From the NCBI RefSeq assembly GCF_020514095.1, contig NZ_VTKY01000001.1:372001-436000 (forward strand): a DNA stretch of 64,000 nucleotides, written 5' to 3'. A model generated the notes under the pieces. That model had not been told where the DNA came from and did not search any database. It saw nothing but the letters and a program-made list of their open reading frames with translations. Source of the stretch: Synechococcus sp. MU1643. GTDB taxonomy: Bacteria > Cyanobacteriota > Cyanobacteriia > PCC-6307 > Cyanobiaceae. Made by a program: the position numbers and the translations under genes. This document shows, in pieces, positions 53,411 to 62,854 of the stretch (the stretch's first letter is position 1; every line of letters begins with the position of its first letter).

Positions 53411-54042
53411 CGCCAGGTTGGCTGCAGGCCAGCCAGTGCCCTGGGAAGGAGCAGATGTTCCTGCTCCTGAATGCGTTTGGCGAGCCTGGCGTGGTCATCC
53501 CCTTCGAGGACGGGGACGGCGGCCTGGGCCAGGATCGGGCCGGCATCCAGCTCTTCTGTGACGATGTGCACCGTGCAGCCGGTGAGCTTCACCCCGGCCT
53601 TGAGAGCCTGCCCGATGGCGTCCAGGCCACGGAAGCTGGGCAGCAGTGAGGGATGGATATTGATCAGGCGATCGGAATAGCCGCTGATCAACACTTCGGT
53701 GACGATCCGCATCCACCCCGCCATCACCACCAGTTCCACCTGGTCGGCACGAAACAGGCGCACCAATTCGCCGTCCAGCTCGCGCCGGTCCTTGATCAGG
53801 CGATGGTCGAGCACCGATACGGGAATGCCGAGACGCTCCGCACGCTGCTGGGCGCCACAGCCAGGATTATTCACCACCAGCCGCTGGATCCTCGCGTTGA
53901 GGTCCCCCGCCTGAATCGCCTGGGCCAGGGCCTCGAAGTTGCTGCCGTTTCCGGATGCCATCACCCCCAGCTGAAGCGGGGCCTGGTCAGCTCGATTGTC
54001 GTGGCTAGGGTCAGTCAAAGCGGGGTTCGGTCCATGTCCCAT
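53401..54042 (-). CDS. purN: Phosphoribosylglycinamide formyltransferase
   Basis: PurN transfers a formyl group from 10-formyl-THF to GAR in purine synthesis. It shows the substrate loop LQLGVMASGNGSNFEALAQAI, VVNNPGCGAQQRAERLGIP, VELVVMAGWMRIVTEVLI, INIHPSLLPSFRGLDAIGQAL (catalytic N-I-H-P) and GCTVHIVTEELDAGPILAQ. ATG 54042 leaves a non-conserved N-terminal stretch of about 26 residues and overlaps the divergent ycf35 start; ATG 53961 would be too short for the first strand. Confidence 0.94.
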   Translation of the reverse strand: MGHGPNPALTDPSHDNRADQAPLQLGVMASGNGSNFEALAQAIQAGDLNARIQRLVVNNPGCGAQQRAERLGIPVSVLDHRLIKDRRELDGELVRLFRADQVELVVMAGWMRIVTEVLISGYSDRLINIHPSLLPSFRGLDAIGQALKAGVKLTGCTVHIVTEELDAGPILAQAAVPVLEGDDHARLAKRIQEQEHLLLPRALAGLQPTWRQG

Positions 54043-54384
54043 CTCTCCATCCTGCCGACTGTCTTCACCGACCTCGAGCGTCTGGTTCAGGCCCTTTGTG
54101 ATGAGGGCTTCACGGTGGAGCGAACGACCGAATTGCAGGGATTCGCGGACGACTCCCACGCTGTTGATGTGCTCGCGTTTCAGGGCTCAGCCATGCCCCT
54201 GGGCTGGACCCAGCGAGAGAATGGAGCGATCGTGATGCATGGCGACATCCAGCGAATCAGCCGCCAGCCGGGGCTTGAACAGCGCTTGCAGCGACTGACC
54301 CGCCGCTACGCCCTGCTCCATGCCATCGACCAGGTGCGCCTCGGTGACATGGGTTCCGTCGAACTGATTGTGCAGACCCACTGA
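54034..54384 (+). CDS. ycf35: Ycf35 (DUF1257) protein
   Basis: This 116-residue protein is conserved in cyanobacteria and red-lineage plastids. It starts MSHLSILPTVFTDLERLVQALCDEGF and ends with LERRYALL-like RLTRRYALLHAIDQVRLGDMG. Function is unknown. The ATG lies within the purN 5' region, so the two divergent genes share their first bases. The M61 peptidase gene begins at GTG 54386, only one base after its stop. Confidence 0.9.
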   Translation: MSHLSILPTVFTDLERLVQALCDEGFTVERTTELQGFADDSHAVDVLAFQGSAMPLGWTQRENGAIVMHGDIQRISRQPGLEQRLQRLTRRYALLHAIDQVRLGDMGSVELIVQTH

Positions 54385-54385
54385 C

Positions 54386-56083
54386 GTGCTCGAACCGGTT
54401 CATATCCGGCTCGATCTGAGCCATCCCCAAACCCAGACCATCTCGGTGTCCATCCAGTGGACACCGCAGACCCATCGCCAGACCTTCCAACTGCCGGTGT
54501 GGACGCCGGGGTCTTACACGGTGCGTGATCACGCCCAGCACCTGCACAGCCTGAAGCTGCATGCCAATGGTGAGGAGCTTCCGGTGCGTCGCATGGCGAC
54601 GCACCAATGGCTCTGCGATCTGCCGGATCTGAGCCCGCTCACGCTCAACTATCAGCTTGAGGCCCGGGATCTGACTGTCCGCACCGGCTTGCTGGATCCC
54701 GATTTCGCCTCGCTCTGCCTTGCCGCAGTGGCAATGGAGATCGACGGCTGCCGCTGGTCAACGCACCGCGTTGTCGTGACGGCCCCACAGCACTGGAGTG
54801 TGCATCTGCCGCTGGAGGCCAGTGCTGAGGGCTGGGTCGCTGCTGATTTCGATGCTCTTGTGGACAGCCCGCTGCATGCGGGACCCTTTCAGGCGGAACC
54901 CTTCACGGTGGAGGGCAAGAACCATGAGCTGCTTTTAATCGGCACGCCGCCGATGGGTTGGCCGCCGAGCTTCATCAGCGACATCGAGAAGGTGTGCAGC
55001 GCCACCTGTCGCTTGCTTGGAACGCCACCTCCGGCGGGAGATCGCTACCAGCTGGTTTTGCAACTGCTCGATCAGGGCTATGGCGGCCTTGAACACGATC
55101 ACAGTGCTGTGTTGCAGTTCAGTTGGTCGGCACTTGCCAAGCCCAAGGGCTACCGGCAGCTGTTGCAGTTGATCGGCCATGAATACCTGCATCAGTGGAA
55201 TGTTCGGCGGCTGCGCCCTGTTGAGCTGCGGCCCTACGACTACGGGCAGGCGGTGATCACCGAAGGCCTCTGGTTTGCCGAGGGAATCACCAGCTACTTT
55301 GACCTCAGCCTGCCCCTGCTGGCGGGATGTTCTGATCGGCCGACTCTGATCAAGGATCTGGGGGAAGAGCTGTCCAGCGTGCTGATGTCACCCGGCTGTT
55401 CGATCCAGTCGCTGGCGGCCAGTGCCCGTGAGGCGTGGATCAAGCTCTATAAGGCGACGCCAGCCTCGCGGGATAGCCAGATCAGCTACTACCGCCTCGG
55501 TGCTGCGGTGGCGTTCTGCTTGGATGTTCGCCTGCGGCAGTGCGGCCACTCCATGGCCGCGATCCTGCGGGAGTTGTGGCAGGGCCCCGGCCGTCAGGCC
55601 CGTGGCTACAGCCGTGATGACATCAAGGCCGCCCTGGCTCGATGGGATGCCGATCTTGCGACGGATCTGGGTCAATGGTTGGACCAGCCCGTGGCTCTTC
55701 CCCTCCTTGATTGCGTGGAGGCTCTGGGGCTGCGCATGAACCCTGTTCCGCTCAAGTATCCCGACCACGGACTCACTCTGAAGGATGTTGAGGGTGCCGC
55801 TTTGATTCAGAGGGTGCGGCGGGACAGTCCCGGCCAAGGGGCTGGGCTTGTGGTGGGCGATGAGCTGTTGGCGATCAACGGCTACCGGGTGCGTCGCAGC
55901 AGTGACCTATCAGTTCTGCTTGAGAAGCAGAAGTGTGTACGCGTCACCTATTCACGACGCAGCCTGCTCAAGGAGACCCCGCTTTTCCCCGACACCGGTG
56001 TGGACCATTGGGTTTTGGATTGGGATCCTGGGTGCACAACAGAACAACGGCAGTTACGGGATCGATGGTTCGAGATCGTTTAA
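54386..56083 (+). CDS. M61 glycyl-aminopeptidase-like metallopeptidase with PDZ domain
   Basis: The 565-residue protein has an N-terminal beta domain (DLSHPQTQTISVSIQW, VWTPGSYTVRDHAQHL). The zinc motif GHEYLHQWNVRRLRP (HExxH) is followed by EGLWFAEGITSYFD, which supplies the third ligand. A C-terminal PDZ domain reads DSPGQGAGLVVGDELLAINGYRV. It fits family M61 (glycyl aminopeptidase/TPR-like proteases). No signal peptide is visible, so it is probably cytosolic. GTG 54386 is chosen because it directly follows the ycf35 stop. Confidence 0.9.
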   Translation: MLEPVHIRLDLSHPQTQTISVSIQWTPQTHRQTFQLPVWTPGSYTVRDHAQHLHSLKLHANGEELPVRRMATHQWLCDLPDLSPLTLNYQLEARDLTVRTGLLDPDFASLCLAAVAMEIDGCRWSTHRVVVTAPQHWSVHLPLEASAEGWVAADFDALVDSPLHAGPFQAEPFTVEGKNHELLLIGTPPMGWPPSFISDIEKVCSATCRLLGTPPPAGDRYQLVLQLLDQGYGGLEHDHSAVLQFSWSALAKPKGYRQLLQLIGHEYLHQWNVRRLRPVELRPYDYGQAVITEGLWFAEGITSYFDLSLPLLAGCSDRPTLIKDLGEELSSVLMSPGCSIQSLAASAREAWIKLYKATPASRDSQISYYRLGAAVAFCLDVRLRQCGHSMAAILRELWQGPGRQARGYSRDDIKAALARWDADLATDLGQWLDQPVALPLLDCVEALGLRMNPVPLKYPDHGLTLKDVEGAALIQRVRRDSPGQGAGLVVGDELLAINGYRVRRSSDLSVLLEKQKCVRVTYSRRSLLKETPLFPDTGVDHWVLDWDPGCTTEQRQLRDRWFEIV

Positions 56084-56952
56084 GCCGTTGCTGGAGCGGT
56101 GTTTTGAACCGCGTTAATGAGCATCGGCCGCTCGCGATCAGCGTTGCTGCAGCGGGGGCGTTGGCTCTTGGACTGACCGGCTGGATGTTGATGGATCAAG
56201 AGGAGTTGTCCCCTGTGGTGATGGAACGCGGTCGCCAACGGGAGGACAACCCCTCCTCATCGTTGCCTTTGCCACCGAAGTCGCGCTCCTGGCGGTCGCC
56301 ACTGGCCCGCCAGTGCTCGGGTGTGGACACCGCTTTGCGGTCACGTTTGAACCAGCTCGAAGCCCGCTCGAGTTCCTGGCGGGCCTTCGTGAAGATCGAT
56401 CCCACCAATTTTGGTGAGCGCTACGAGAAGGATGCCTATGGCCGTGTGATTGATGCCATGCCGCGGGTGGTGGTGCTGCATGAAACCGTCTATTCGCTGA
56501 GCTCCGCCTTGAACACCTTCATGACGCCCCACCTGCGGGATGAAGATCAAGTGAGCTATCACACGTTGGTGGGCCAGGACGGGCGCGTTGTTGATCTGGT
56601 GGACCCATTAAGTCGTGCCTACGGCGCTGGTTACTCCGCCTTTCTGGGGGAGTGGGCGATCACCAACAAGAAGCTCAAGGGCTCCGTTAACAACTTTGCC
56701 TTGCACCTGAGCCTGGAAACCCCGCTGTCAGGGGCGAATGCCTATGGCTCTCATTCGGGCTACACCACCCAGCAATACGACGCGTTGGCCCTGGTGTTGT
56801 CTGGTTGGATCCGCTCTTTCAATCTGCCGCCGGCGGCGATCACCACCCATCGTCATGTGGATCTGGGCGGAGAACGCGGTGATCCGCGCAGTTTTGACTG
56901 GTCGAAACTGCAGACGCGACTCGCTGCCCTCGGGGACCTCTGCGTGAGCTGA
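56065..56952 (+). CDS. Membrane-anchored N-acetylmuramoyl-L-alanine amidase (Amidase_2)
   Basis: From ATG 56065 (overlapping the M61 gene by 19 nt) the 295-residue protein has an N-terminal membrane anchor (LAISVAAAGALALGLTGWMLM). A low-complexity linker follows, then an Amidase_2 domain with the zinc residues in RVVVLHETVYSLSSALNTFM, VSYHTLVGQDGRVVDLVDP and ITTHRHVDLGG. It should cleave the amide between MurNAc and the peptide in periplasmic peptidoglycan or muropeptides. The overlap suggests co-expression with the M61 peptidase. Confidence 0.88.
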   Translation: MVRDRLSRCWSGVLNRVNEHRPLAISVAAAGALALGLTGWMLMDQEELSPVVMERGRQREDNPSSSLPLPPKSRSWRSPLARQCSGVDTALRSRLNQLEARSSSWRAFVKIDPTNFGERYEKDAYGRVIDAMPRVVVLHETVYSLSSALNTFMTPHLRDEDQVSYHTLVGQDGRVVDLVDPLSRAYGAGYSAFLGEWAITNKKLKGSVNNFALHLSLETPLSGANAYGSHSGYTTQQYDALALVLSGWIRSFNLPPAAITTHRHVDLGGERGDPRSFDWSKLQTRLAALGDLCVS

Positions 56953-56989
56953 GGCGTGGTTAGCGTTCGGCATCCTGTTCAGTGCGTCG

Positions 56990-57229
56990 TTGACACCGCT
57001 CCCCAGCGAAGATCTCGATCGGATCATTGAAATGGCCTGGGAAGACCGCACTCCCTTCGAAGCGATCGAATTTCAATTCGGACTCTCCGAGCCGCAGGTG
57101 ATTGCTGTGATGCGGCAACAGATGAAAGCGTCGTCGTTCAAGCTCTGGCGCAAGCGGGTGAGTGGCCGCAAAACCAAACACGCCGCCACCAGCCGCTCCG
57201 ATCGGTTCCGGGCGAGCTGCCATAAGTGA
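56990..57229 (+). CDS. TIGR03643/DUF2805 family protein
   Basis: This 79-residue basic protein matches the small family with LDRIIEMAWEDRTPFEAIEFQFGLSEPQVIAVMRQQMK and FKLWRKRVSGRKTKH. The central helix-turn-helix-like pattern and basic end suggest nucleic-acid binding, but function is not established. TTG 56990 is the apparent start. It follows the amidase by about 37 nt on the same strand. Confidence 0.85.
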   Translation: MTPLPSEDLDRIIEMAWEDRTPFEAIEFQFGLSEPQVIAVMRQQMKASSFKLWRKRVSGRKTKHAATSRSDRFRASCHK

Positions 57230-57293
57230 ATGCAACCTGCGTCGGTTCAGCGAAGAACGCCGCGCAGGATTCCCTCCACAAGACCCGCCGGAA

Positions 57294-57545
57294 TCACGCC
57301 TGGTGGGTCTTTGGCAGGCGAGCTGCGGAAACTTGGGCCCAGATCAGATCTGCAGCCATCTGACCCATGGCTCCACCCAGAGGGCCGAGATCAGCGCTGG
57401 ATTGGGGAGGAGCGGTGAAGGCTCTGATGCAGCCATAGAAATCCCTGGCGTCCTCGCACTGGGCAGCCACCTCGCCATCCACCTGAGCCAATACTGCGGT
57501 TGGGAACAGCAGACCAAACGCAATCGGTGTCAGGAGTTGTTTCAT
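57294..57545 (-). CDS. Small secreted protein with hairpin-embedded start
   Basis: The 83-residue protein from ATG 57545 has a signal peptide (LLTPIAFGLLFPTAVLA, cleavage before Q). A short mature domain with two cysteines follows (AAQCEDARDFYGCIRAFTAP), a C-x-D-A-x-D-[FY]-x-G-C-x-[RK] pattern seen in small exported cyanobacterial proteins. The rest is Gly/Ala-rich. Function is unknown. Its start codon lies in the distal arm of a perfect 14-bp inverted repeat and overlaps the stop of a 12-codon leader ORF by ATGA, which implies translational control. Confidence 0.75.
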   Translation of the reverse strand: MKQLLTPIAFGLLFPTAVLAQVDGEVAAQCEDARDFYGCIRAFTAPPQSSADLGPLGGAMGQMAADLIWAQVSAARLPKTHQA

Positions 57546-57574
57546 CGATTTGTGTATTGGATCGATGAAACAAC
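57536..57574. repeat. Perfect 14-bp inverted repeat over a start codon
   Basis: GTTGTTTCATCGAT (57536-57549) and ATCGATGAAACAAC (57561-57574) are separated by 11 nt. In the minus-strand mRNA the distal arm contains the AUG of the secreted protein. It could be an mRNA hairpin that hides the start, or a dyad operator. Confidence 0.85.
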
Positions 57575-57580
57575 AACCAT
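57542..57580 (-). CDS. 12-codon leader ORF coupled to the small secreted protein
   Basis: ATG 57580 opens MVVVSSIQYTNR and ends at TGA 57542-57544. That stop overlaps the ATG of the secreted-protein gene (ATGA). The leader runs through the proximal arm and loop of the 14-bp hairpin, so a translating ribosome would open it and stop exactly at the next start. No strong ribosome-binding site is seen. The inference of coupling rests on geometry only. Confidence 0.45.
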   Translation of the reverse strand: MVVVSSIQYTNR

Positions 57581-57588
57581 TAAATATC

Positions 57589-57612
57589 AAAATCCCCCTA
57601 TCGGGGGATTTT
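57589..57612. terminator. Symmetric hairpin AAAATCCCCC/GGGGGATTTT
   Basis: A perfect 10-bp stem with a 4-nt loop and T4 on either strand. It could end the leftward transcript of the lysozyme-fold gene at 57703, or attenuate read-through into the leader and secreted-protein gene that start 8 nt further on. Confidence 0.7.
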
Positions 57613-57702
57613 GGGTGAGGCTTTTATCCCTCATCTGAGGGGTCAGGGGGACGAGGGATTGGATCGGCCTCTGCGTAACAAACCAGTCCGCTCCGTGGAG
57701 TT

Positions 57703-58473
57703 TCAAACAGTGATGTCTGGATTCGGTTGATGACCGCCGTAAATCAACCCGTGCAGTTCAGGGTCCTGCATGTAGCCCAGCACCCGCGCTGGGTAATCCA
57801 ATTTTCCGTTGTGCAGATACGTGAGGGTGGCTATCGCCTTGGCATCGAGATACGAGCGACTTGCTTGCAGGATTAAGTTGTCTGGCATGCCAAGAGCCAA
57901 CTTCAGACGTTGGAACTTCGCCGCCAGCAGAGTGATGTTCGTATTGGGGTCCAGCAGTTGATTGCGGGCCCAGGTGATTTCTTCCGGCGTTGGGTTCTCG
58001 GAAAGTCGCTTCTGATGAATGAGCTCAGCAATGCCGAGCTGTGCGAGGCCATGGGTCTTCACCAGGCCGGAGTGGGCGATGAAGGGGAGGCTCTCCCCCG
58101 GCTTGGAGTGCTGGATCTCGTCGAAGAGAACGGCCGTGATCAACATCGGATTCACCTGATGCGCCGCTGCTTCGCGCAGGATCACCGGTTTCAGCTTCCG
58201 CAGGCGATTCAAGGTTGATGAGCGCAGCGGTTTGAGCTGATCGACGCTGCTTGTTAACAACTGGGCCAGCTGCGTCTGCGGGCCGTGAACCCCGAAGCGC
58301 CTTTGGAGCAACTTCAGTTCTTGCGGTGTGAAGTCGGTCGGCTCGAGCCTGTTTTCCACCACCACAGGCAACTGATCCTCAAGCTCAGCGACTGGCTGTG
58401 ACCACTGACCGACCAGGAAAAGGCTCGCTGCCATCGCCAGCAGCCCAGTGGTCAATCGCAGTGGCTCAGCCAT
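57703..58473 (-). CDS. Exported lysozyme-fold (transglycosylase-like) protein
   Basis: From ATG 58473 the 256-residue protein has a signal/anchor (TTGLLAMAASLFLVGQW) and a helical domain. The segment NPMLITAVLFDEIQHSKPG has a candidate catalytic Glu, and GLVKTHGLAQLGIAELIHQ and LLDPNTNITLLAAKFQRL follow. The pattern E...G-x-x-Q-[LI]-...-D-P-x-x-N-I recalls lytic transglycosylase folds, although similarity is too low for a firm subfamily. It is probably periplasmic and acts on, or binds, peptidoglycan. The upstream frame to 58608 is not protein-like and would overlap pgi. Confidence 0.72.
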   Translation of the reverse strand: MAEPLRLTTGLLAMAASLFLVGQWSQPVAELEDQLPVVVENRLEPTDFTPQELKLLQRRFGVHGPQTQLAQLLTSSVDQLKPLRSSTLNRLRKLKPVILREAAAHQVNPMLITAVLFDEIQHSKPGESLPFIAHSGLVKTHGLAQLGIAELIHQKRLSENPTPEEITWARNQLLDPNTNITLLAAKFQRLKLALGMPDNLILQASRSYLDAKAIATLTYLHNGKLDYPARVLGYMQDPELHGLIYGGHQPNPDITV

Positions 58474-58588
58474 GGGGGCTGGAAATCGGGTTAGCGGAAT
58501 GTGACATGAAACTAGCCGGGGTGTCCTTTTGCGTGGGCATCCCGGCAGATTCTGGATACGTTCGGCAGGTCTGCATCGTCCGCCCGGC

Positions 58589-60187
58589 ATGAGCTTCCCG
58601 GATTTCAACGCCTCCGACGCTCATATCCAGTGGCAGCGCTTCTGCGATCTCAGCTGGTATCACGACGATCTCGGCGTTTGGCTCGACATCAGCCGGATGC
58701 ACGTGAACGCCGCTGACCTGCAGCAGCTGCGGCCGCGGATGGACAAGGCTTTCGCTGCGATGCAGGAGCTGGAAGCCGGTGCGATCGCCAATCCGGATGA
58801 GCAGCGTCAGGTTGGTCACTACTGGCTGCGCACCCCCGAACTCGCCCCCTCCTCAGAGCTGCAACAGCACATCTCCAGGGAAATCGATCTGATCGCGGCC
58901 TTCGGGCGCGATGTGATCAACGGAACGATCAAGGCGCCCAACGGCGAAAGCTTCAGCGATGTGCTCTGGATCGGCATCGGCGGTAGTGGTCTGGGTCCCG
59001 CCTTGATGATCAAGGCCCTGCAGAACCCAGACGAGGGTCTCCCGTTTCATTTCTTCGACAACGTCGACCCCGACGGGATGAGCAACGTCCTGGCCGGGTT
59101 GAAGGGTCGTCTTGACCGCACCCTGGTGGTGACGGTGAGCAAGTCGGGGGGCACCCCTGAACCCCACCTCGGATTGGAGCAGGCTCGCCATCGCCTCGAG
59201 GCCGCTGGTGGCCAGTGGGCCGGCCAGGCCGTTGCCGTGACGATGCTCGACAGCAAGCTGGATCAGCAGGCTCAGGCCGAGGGCTGGCTCAAGCGCTTTG
59301 ACATGTTCGATTGGGTTGGGGGCCGCACCAGCATCACCAGTGCCGTTGGTCTGCTGCCCGGTGCCCTGATCGGTTGCGACATCCGCGACTTTCTCACCGG
59401 CGCATCTCAGATGGATGCCGCCACCCGCGCAGCGGATCTGCGTCGCAATCCAGCGGCCCTGATGGCCGCCTCCTGGTATGTGGCCGGTGGCGGTCGCGGT
59501 CAGCGCGACATGGTTGTTCTGCCCTACCGCGATCGCCTGGAGGTGTTCAGCCGCTACCTCCAGCAGCTGGTAATGGAATCCCTGGGCAAGCGCCTGGATC
59601 GCAACGGTGAGGTCGTTCACCAGGGCATCGCTGTTTACGGCAACAAAGGCTCCACCGACCAGCACGCCTATGTTCAGCAACTGCGCGATGGTGTCGACAA
59701 CTTCTTCGCCACGTTCATCGAGGTGCTCGAGGACGTGAGCGATATCCCCACGATTGACGGGGAATGCCCCGGCGACTTCCTCGATGGTTTCCTGCAGGGC
59801 ACCCGCTCAGCCCTCACCGAGGGTGGGCGCCAGAGCATGACGATCAGCATGCGCTGCTTTGATGCACGCCGTCTCGGTGCCTTGATTGCTCTGTTCGAGC
59901 GCGCCGTCGGTCTCTACGGCGAACTTGTGAACATCAACGCCTACCACCAGCCCGGCGTTGAAGCCGGCAAGAAGGCAGCGGCGGCGATTCTCGACCTGCA
60001 AGGCCGTGTGGAGGCGATCCTGGCTGACGGTGTGGCCCGTTCCGCCGATGAGATTCGCCTGGCCCTCGCGGATGGCACCGACGAATCCATCTTCTGGATC
60101 CTGCGTCATCTCACCGGCAACCAGCGTGGTTTTAGTGCCCAGGGCGACTGGAGCCAGCCCGCCTCGATGCGCTTCAGCAAAGGCTGA
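58589..60187 (+). CDS. pgi: Glucose-6-phosphate isomerase
   Basis: PGI interconverts glucose-6-P and fructose-6-P. From ATG 58589 the 532-residue protein has VLWIGIGGSGLGPALMIKAL, VVTVSKSGGTPEP, the signature-like FDWVGGRTSITSAVGLLPGAL and VLPYRDRLEVFSRYLQQLVMESLGKR. GIAVYGNKGSTDQHAYVQQLRDG and the C-terminal VNINAYHQPGVEAGKKAAA carry the catalytic H and K. It is convergent with leuS, with 11 nt between the stops. Confidence 0.96.
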   Translation: MSFPDFNASDAHIQWQRFCDLSWYHDDLGVWLDISRMHVNAADLQQLRPRMDKAFAAMQELEAGAIANPDEQRQVGHYWLRTPELAPSSELQQHISREIDLIAAFGRDVINGTIKAPNGESFSDVLWIGIGGSGLGPALMIKALQNPDEGLPFHFFDNVDPDGMSNVLAGLKGRLDRTLVVTVSKSGGTPEPHLGLEQARHRLEAAGGQWAGQAVAVTMLDSKLDQQAQAEGWLKRFDMFDWVGGRTSITSAVGLLPGALIGCDIRDFLTGASQMDAATRAADLRRNPAALMAASWYVAGGGRGQRDMVVLPYRDRLEVFSRYLQQLVMESLGKRLDRNGEVVHQGIAVYGNKGSTDQHAYVQQLRDGVDNFFATFIEVLEDVSDIPTIDGECPGDFLDGFLQGTRSALTEGGRQSMTISMRCFDARRLGALIALFERAVGLYGELVNINAYHQPGVEAGKKAAAAILDLQGRVEAILADGVARSADEIRLALADGTDESIFWILRHLTGNQRGFSAQGDWSQPASMRFSKG

Positions 60188-60198
60188 TCTTCCCTGGC

Positions 60199-62826
60199 TC
60201 AGGGCACCAGGTTCACCAGTTTTCCAGGGACAACAATCACCCGCCGGGGGGCGGCGCCCTCCAACCACTTTTTGGCGACGTCACTGGCCAGAGCCAGCCG
60301 TTCCAGCTCCTCCTTGCCGGCGGAGGCCGGAACCTGCAGTTTGCCCCGCACCTTGCCCTTCACCTGGATCACCACTTCAACGCTGTCTTGCAACAAAGCC
60401 GTTGGATCCAGCACCGGCCAGCTTTGACGGTGCACGCTGCCGCTTCCCCCCAGACGGCTCCAGAACTCTTCTGCCAGATGCGGCGCGAACGGAGCCAGCA
60501 GTCGAATCAGCCCCGAAAGAGCCTCCTGAAGCACAGGAACACTGAGGGCATCGATGCCCGTGGAGCTGATGGCATTAGAGAGCTTCATTAACTCGGAGAT
60601 CGCCGTGTTCAGCTGAATCTCGTCACTGAGATCTTCACTGACGGCTTCGATGGCCAGGTGCAGCGCCCGGCGTACGCAACTGTCGGTATCGCTCAAATCG
60701 GCCGGCCGTTGTTGCGGCTCGAGTGAGTCGATGCGGGCAGCACCCGCCTCAACAAGGCGCCAGAGCCGTTGCAGGAAGCGGAACTGGCCTTCCACATCGG
60801 CATCATCCCACTCCAGATCCTTCTCCGGCGGTGCCTTGAACAGGATGAACATCCGGGCCGTGTCTGCGCCGTAGCGATCAATCACCGCCGCGGGGTCGAC
60901 GCCGTTGTACTTCGACTTCGACATCTTCTCGAACAACACCTCGAGCTTGTCGCCGGTGTTGGGGTCGCGAGGATCATCCGGATCTGCCACATCCGCTGGA
61001 GCGATGTACTTGCCGGTCGTCGCATTGCGGTAGGTGATGGCCTGCACCATGCCCTGGGTGAGGAGTCGTTCAAACGGTTCGTTGATGTCTATCAGGCCTC
61101 GATCCTTCAGTGCCTTGGTGAAGAAGCGTGCATAAAGCAGGTGCAGGATCGCGTGTTCAATGCCGCCCACGTACTGCTTCACCGGCAACCAGCGGTTCAC
61201 CGCTTCCTTGCTGAAGGGTTTCTCGGTGTTGTAGGGATCTGCGAACCGCAGGAAATACCAGGAGGAACACATGAAGGTGTCCATGGTGTCGGTTTCCCGC
61301 TTGGCCGGCTTGCCGCAGGTCGGACAGGTCACGTTGACCCAGTCGCTCTGCTGGCTCAGGGGCGAACCACCCTTGCCGGAGAGATCAATGCCCCGGGGCA
61401 GTTCCACCGGCAGCTCTTCGCGCGGCACAGGTACAGCACCGCAGTCATCGCAGTGGATGACAGGAATTGGGCAGCCCCAGTAGCGCTGGCGCGAGATCAG
61501 CCAATCGCGCAGGCGATAGGTGACCTTGCTGCGGGCCCAACCCTGCTCGGCGCCGTGGCCGATGATGGCGCCCTTGGCCTCGATGGAAGCGGTGCCATCG
61601 AAGGTGCCGGAGTTGATCAGTGTTCCGGCATCCGTCCAGGCCTGACCGGCCGCGATGGCTTCAGCAGCTCCTTCGGCATCGATCACCTGCTGGATCGGCA
61701 GATCATTCGACTGGGCAAAGGCAATGTCCCGCTGGTCGTGGGCCGGCACTCCCATTACGGCGCCGGTGCCGTACTCGGCCAGCACGTAATCGGCGATCCA
61801 CACCGGCAGCACTGCCCCTGTCAGAGGGTTGATCACGTGACTGCCGATGGGCACCCCCCGTTTGGGCCGGTCATCACTGGTGCGTTCGATCGTGCTGAGA
61901 CGAGCCACCTCCTTGCGGAAGGCCTCCACCGTCCCCTTATGTTCCGTGCTGGTGAGGCTGTCCACCAACTCGTTTTCCGGAGCCAGCACCACATAGCTCG
62001 CCCCAGCGAGGGTGTCGGGGCGGGTGGTGAACACAGTGATGGTCTGATCCTGCTCCCCTTCAACGGTGAAGCTGATCTCCGCGCCTTCGGAGCGGCCGAT
62101 CCAGTTGGCCTGCATGGTGCGCACCCGTTCCGGCCAGCCCTTGAGGGCATCCAGGTCGTTGAGCAGCGGCTCGGCGTAGTCGGTGATGCGCAGGAACCAT
62201 TGGTTCAGCTGGCGTTGTTCCACCAGGGCTCCGGAGCGCCAGGAGCGGCCGTCACCATCCACCTGCTCATTGGCCAGCACGGTCTGATCAATGGGATCCC
62301 AGTTGACGGTGGCGTTCTTGCGATAGGCCAGCCCCCCTTCGAGAAGTTCAAGAAAAAGCCACTGGGTCCATCGGTAGTAGTCGCTGTGACAGGTCGCCTG
62401 CTCGCGGCTCCAGTCGATCGACAAGCCAAGCCGGTCCAGCTGCGCCCGCATCTGATCGATGTTGCGGTCGGTCCACTCGCCAGGGTCCACATTGCGTTCG
62501 ATCGCCGCGTTTTCCGCGGGAAGTCCGAAGGCATCCCAGCCCATCGGATGCAGCACGGCATGGCCCCGCATCCGTTGAACCCGGGCGATCACATCGGTGA
62601 TCACGTAGTTGCGCACATGGCCCATGTGCAGGCTGCCCGAGGGGTACGGGAACATCGACAGGGCAAAGAAGCCCGGCTTCTCACTGCTTTCTTCGGTGCT
62701 GTCCACTCCATCTGCCTTCCAGCTCTCCTGCCAGCGCTGCTCCAGCGCAGCGGGGTCATAACGACCGGTCTGGGCACTGGTGTCGACGGCAGGGTTGGCA
62801 GCGTTCACGGAACCAGCGCTCGGCAA
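60199..62826 (-). CDS. leuS: Leucyl-tRNA synthetase
   Basis: This 875-residue class Ia aminoacyl-tRNA synthetase has the HIGH-type motif [16 protein letters not shown] and an editing domain ([34 protein letters not shown]). A zinc-like cysteine insertion contains [10 protein letters not shown] and [23 protein letters not shown] is in [15 protein letters not shown], followed by the anticodon-binding domain. ATG 62826 gives an N-terminal tail of about 20 residues typical of the group; ATG choice within the tail is uncertain. hfq lies just upstream on the same strand. Confidence 0.97.
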   Translation of the reverse strand: MPSAGSVNAANPAVDTSAQTGRYDPAALEQRWQESWKADGVDSTEESSEKPGFFALSMFPYPSGSLHMGHVRNYVITDVIARVQRMRGHAVLHPMGWDAFGLPAENAAIERNVDPGEWTDRNIDQMRAQLDRLGLSIDWSREQATCHSDYYRWTQWLFLELLEGGLAYRKNATVNWDPIDQTVLANEQVDGDGRSWRSGALVEQRQLNQWFLRITDYAEPLLNDLDALKGWPERVRTMQANWIGRSEGAEISFTVEGEQDQTITVFTTRPDTLAGASYVVLAPENELVDSLTSTEHKGTVEAFRKEVARLSTIERTSDDRPKRGVPIGSHVINPLTGAVLPVWIADYVLAEYGTGAVMGVPAHDQRDIAFAQSNDLPIQQVIDAEGAAEAIAAGQAWTDAGTLINSGTFDGTASIEAKGAIIGHGAEQGWARSKVTYRLRDWLISRQRYWGCPIPVIHCDDCGAVPVPREELPVELPRGIDLSGKGGSPLSQQSDWVNVTCPTCGKPAKRETDTMDTFMCSSWYFLRFADPYNTEKPFSKEAVNRWLPVKQYVGGIEHAILHLLYARFFTKALKDRGLIDINEPFERLLTQGMVQAITYRNATTGKYIAPADVADPDDPRDPNTGDKLEVLFEKMSKSKYNGVDPAAVIDRYGADTARMFILFKAPPEKDLEWDDADVEGQFRFLQRLWRLVEAGAARIDSLEPQQRPADLSDTDSCVRRALHLAIEAVSEDLSDEIQLNTAISELMKLSNAISSTGIDALSVPVLQEALSGLIRLLAPFAPHLAEEFWSRLGGSGSVHRQSWPVLDPTALLQDSVEVVIQVKGKVRGKLQVPASAGKEELERLALASDVAKKWLEGAAPRRVIVVPGKLVNLVP

Positions 62827-62854
62827 GGTTGCGATCGTGCCACATGCCTGGTGT

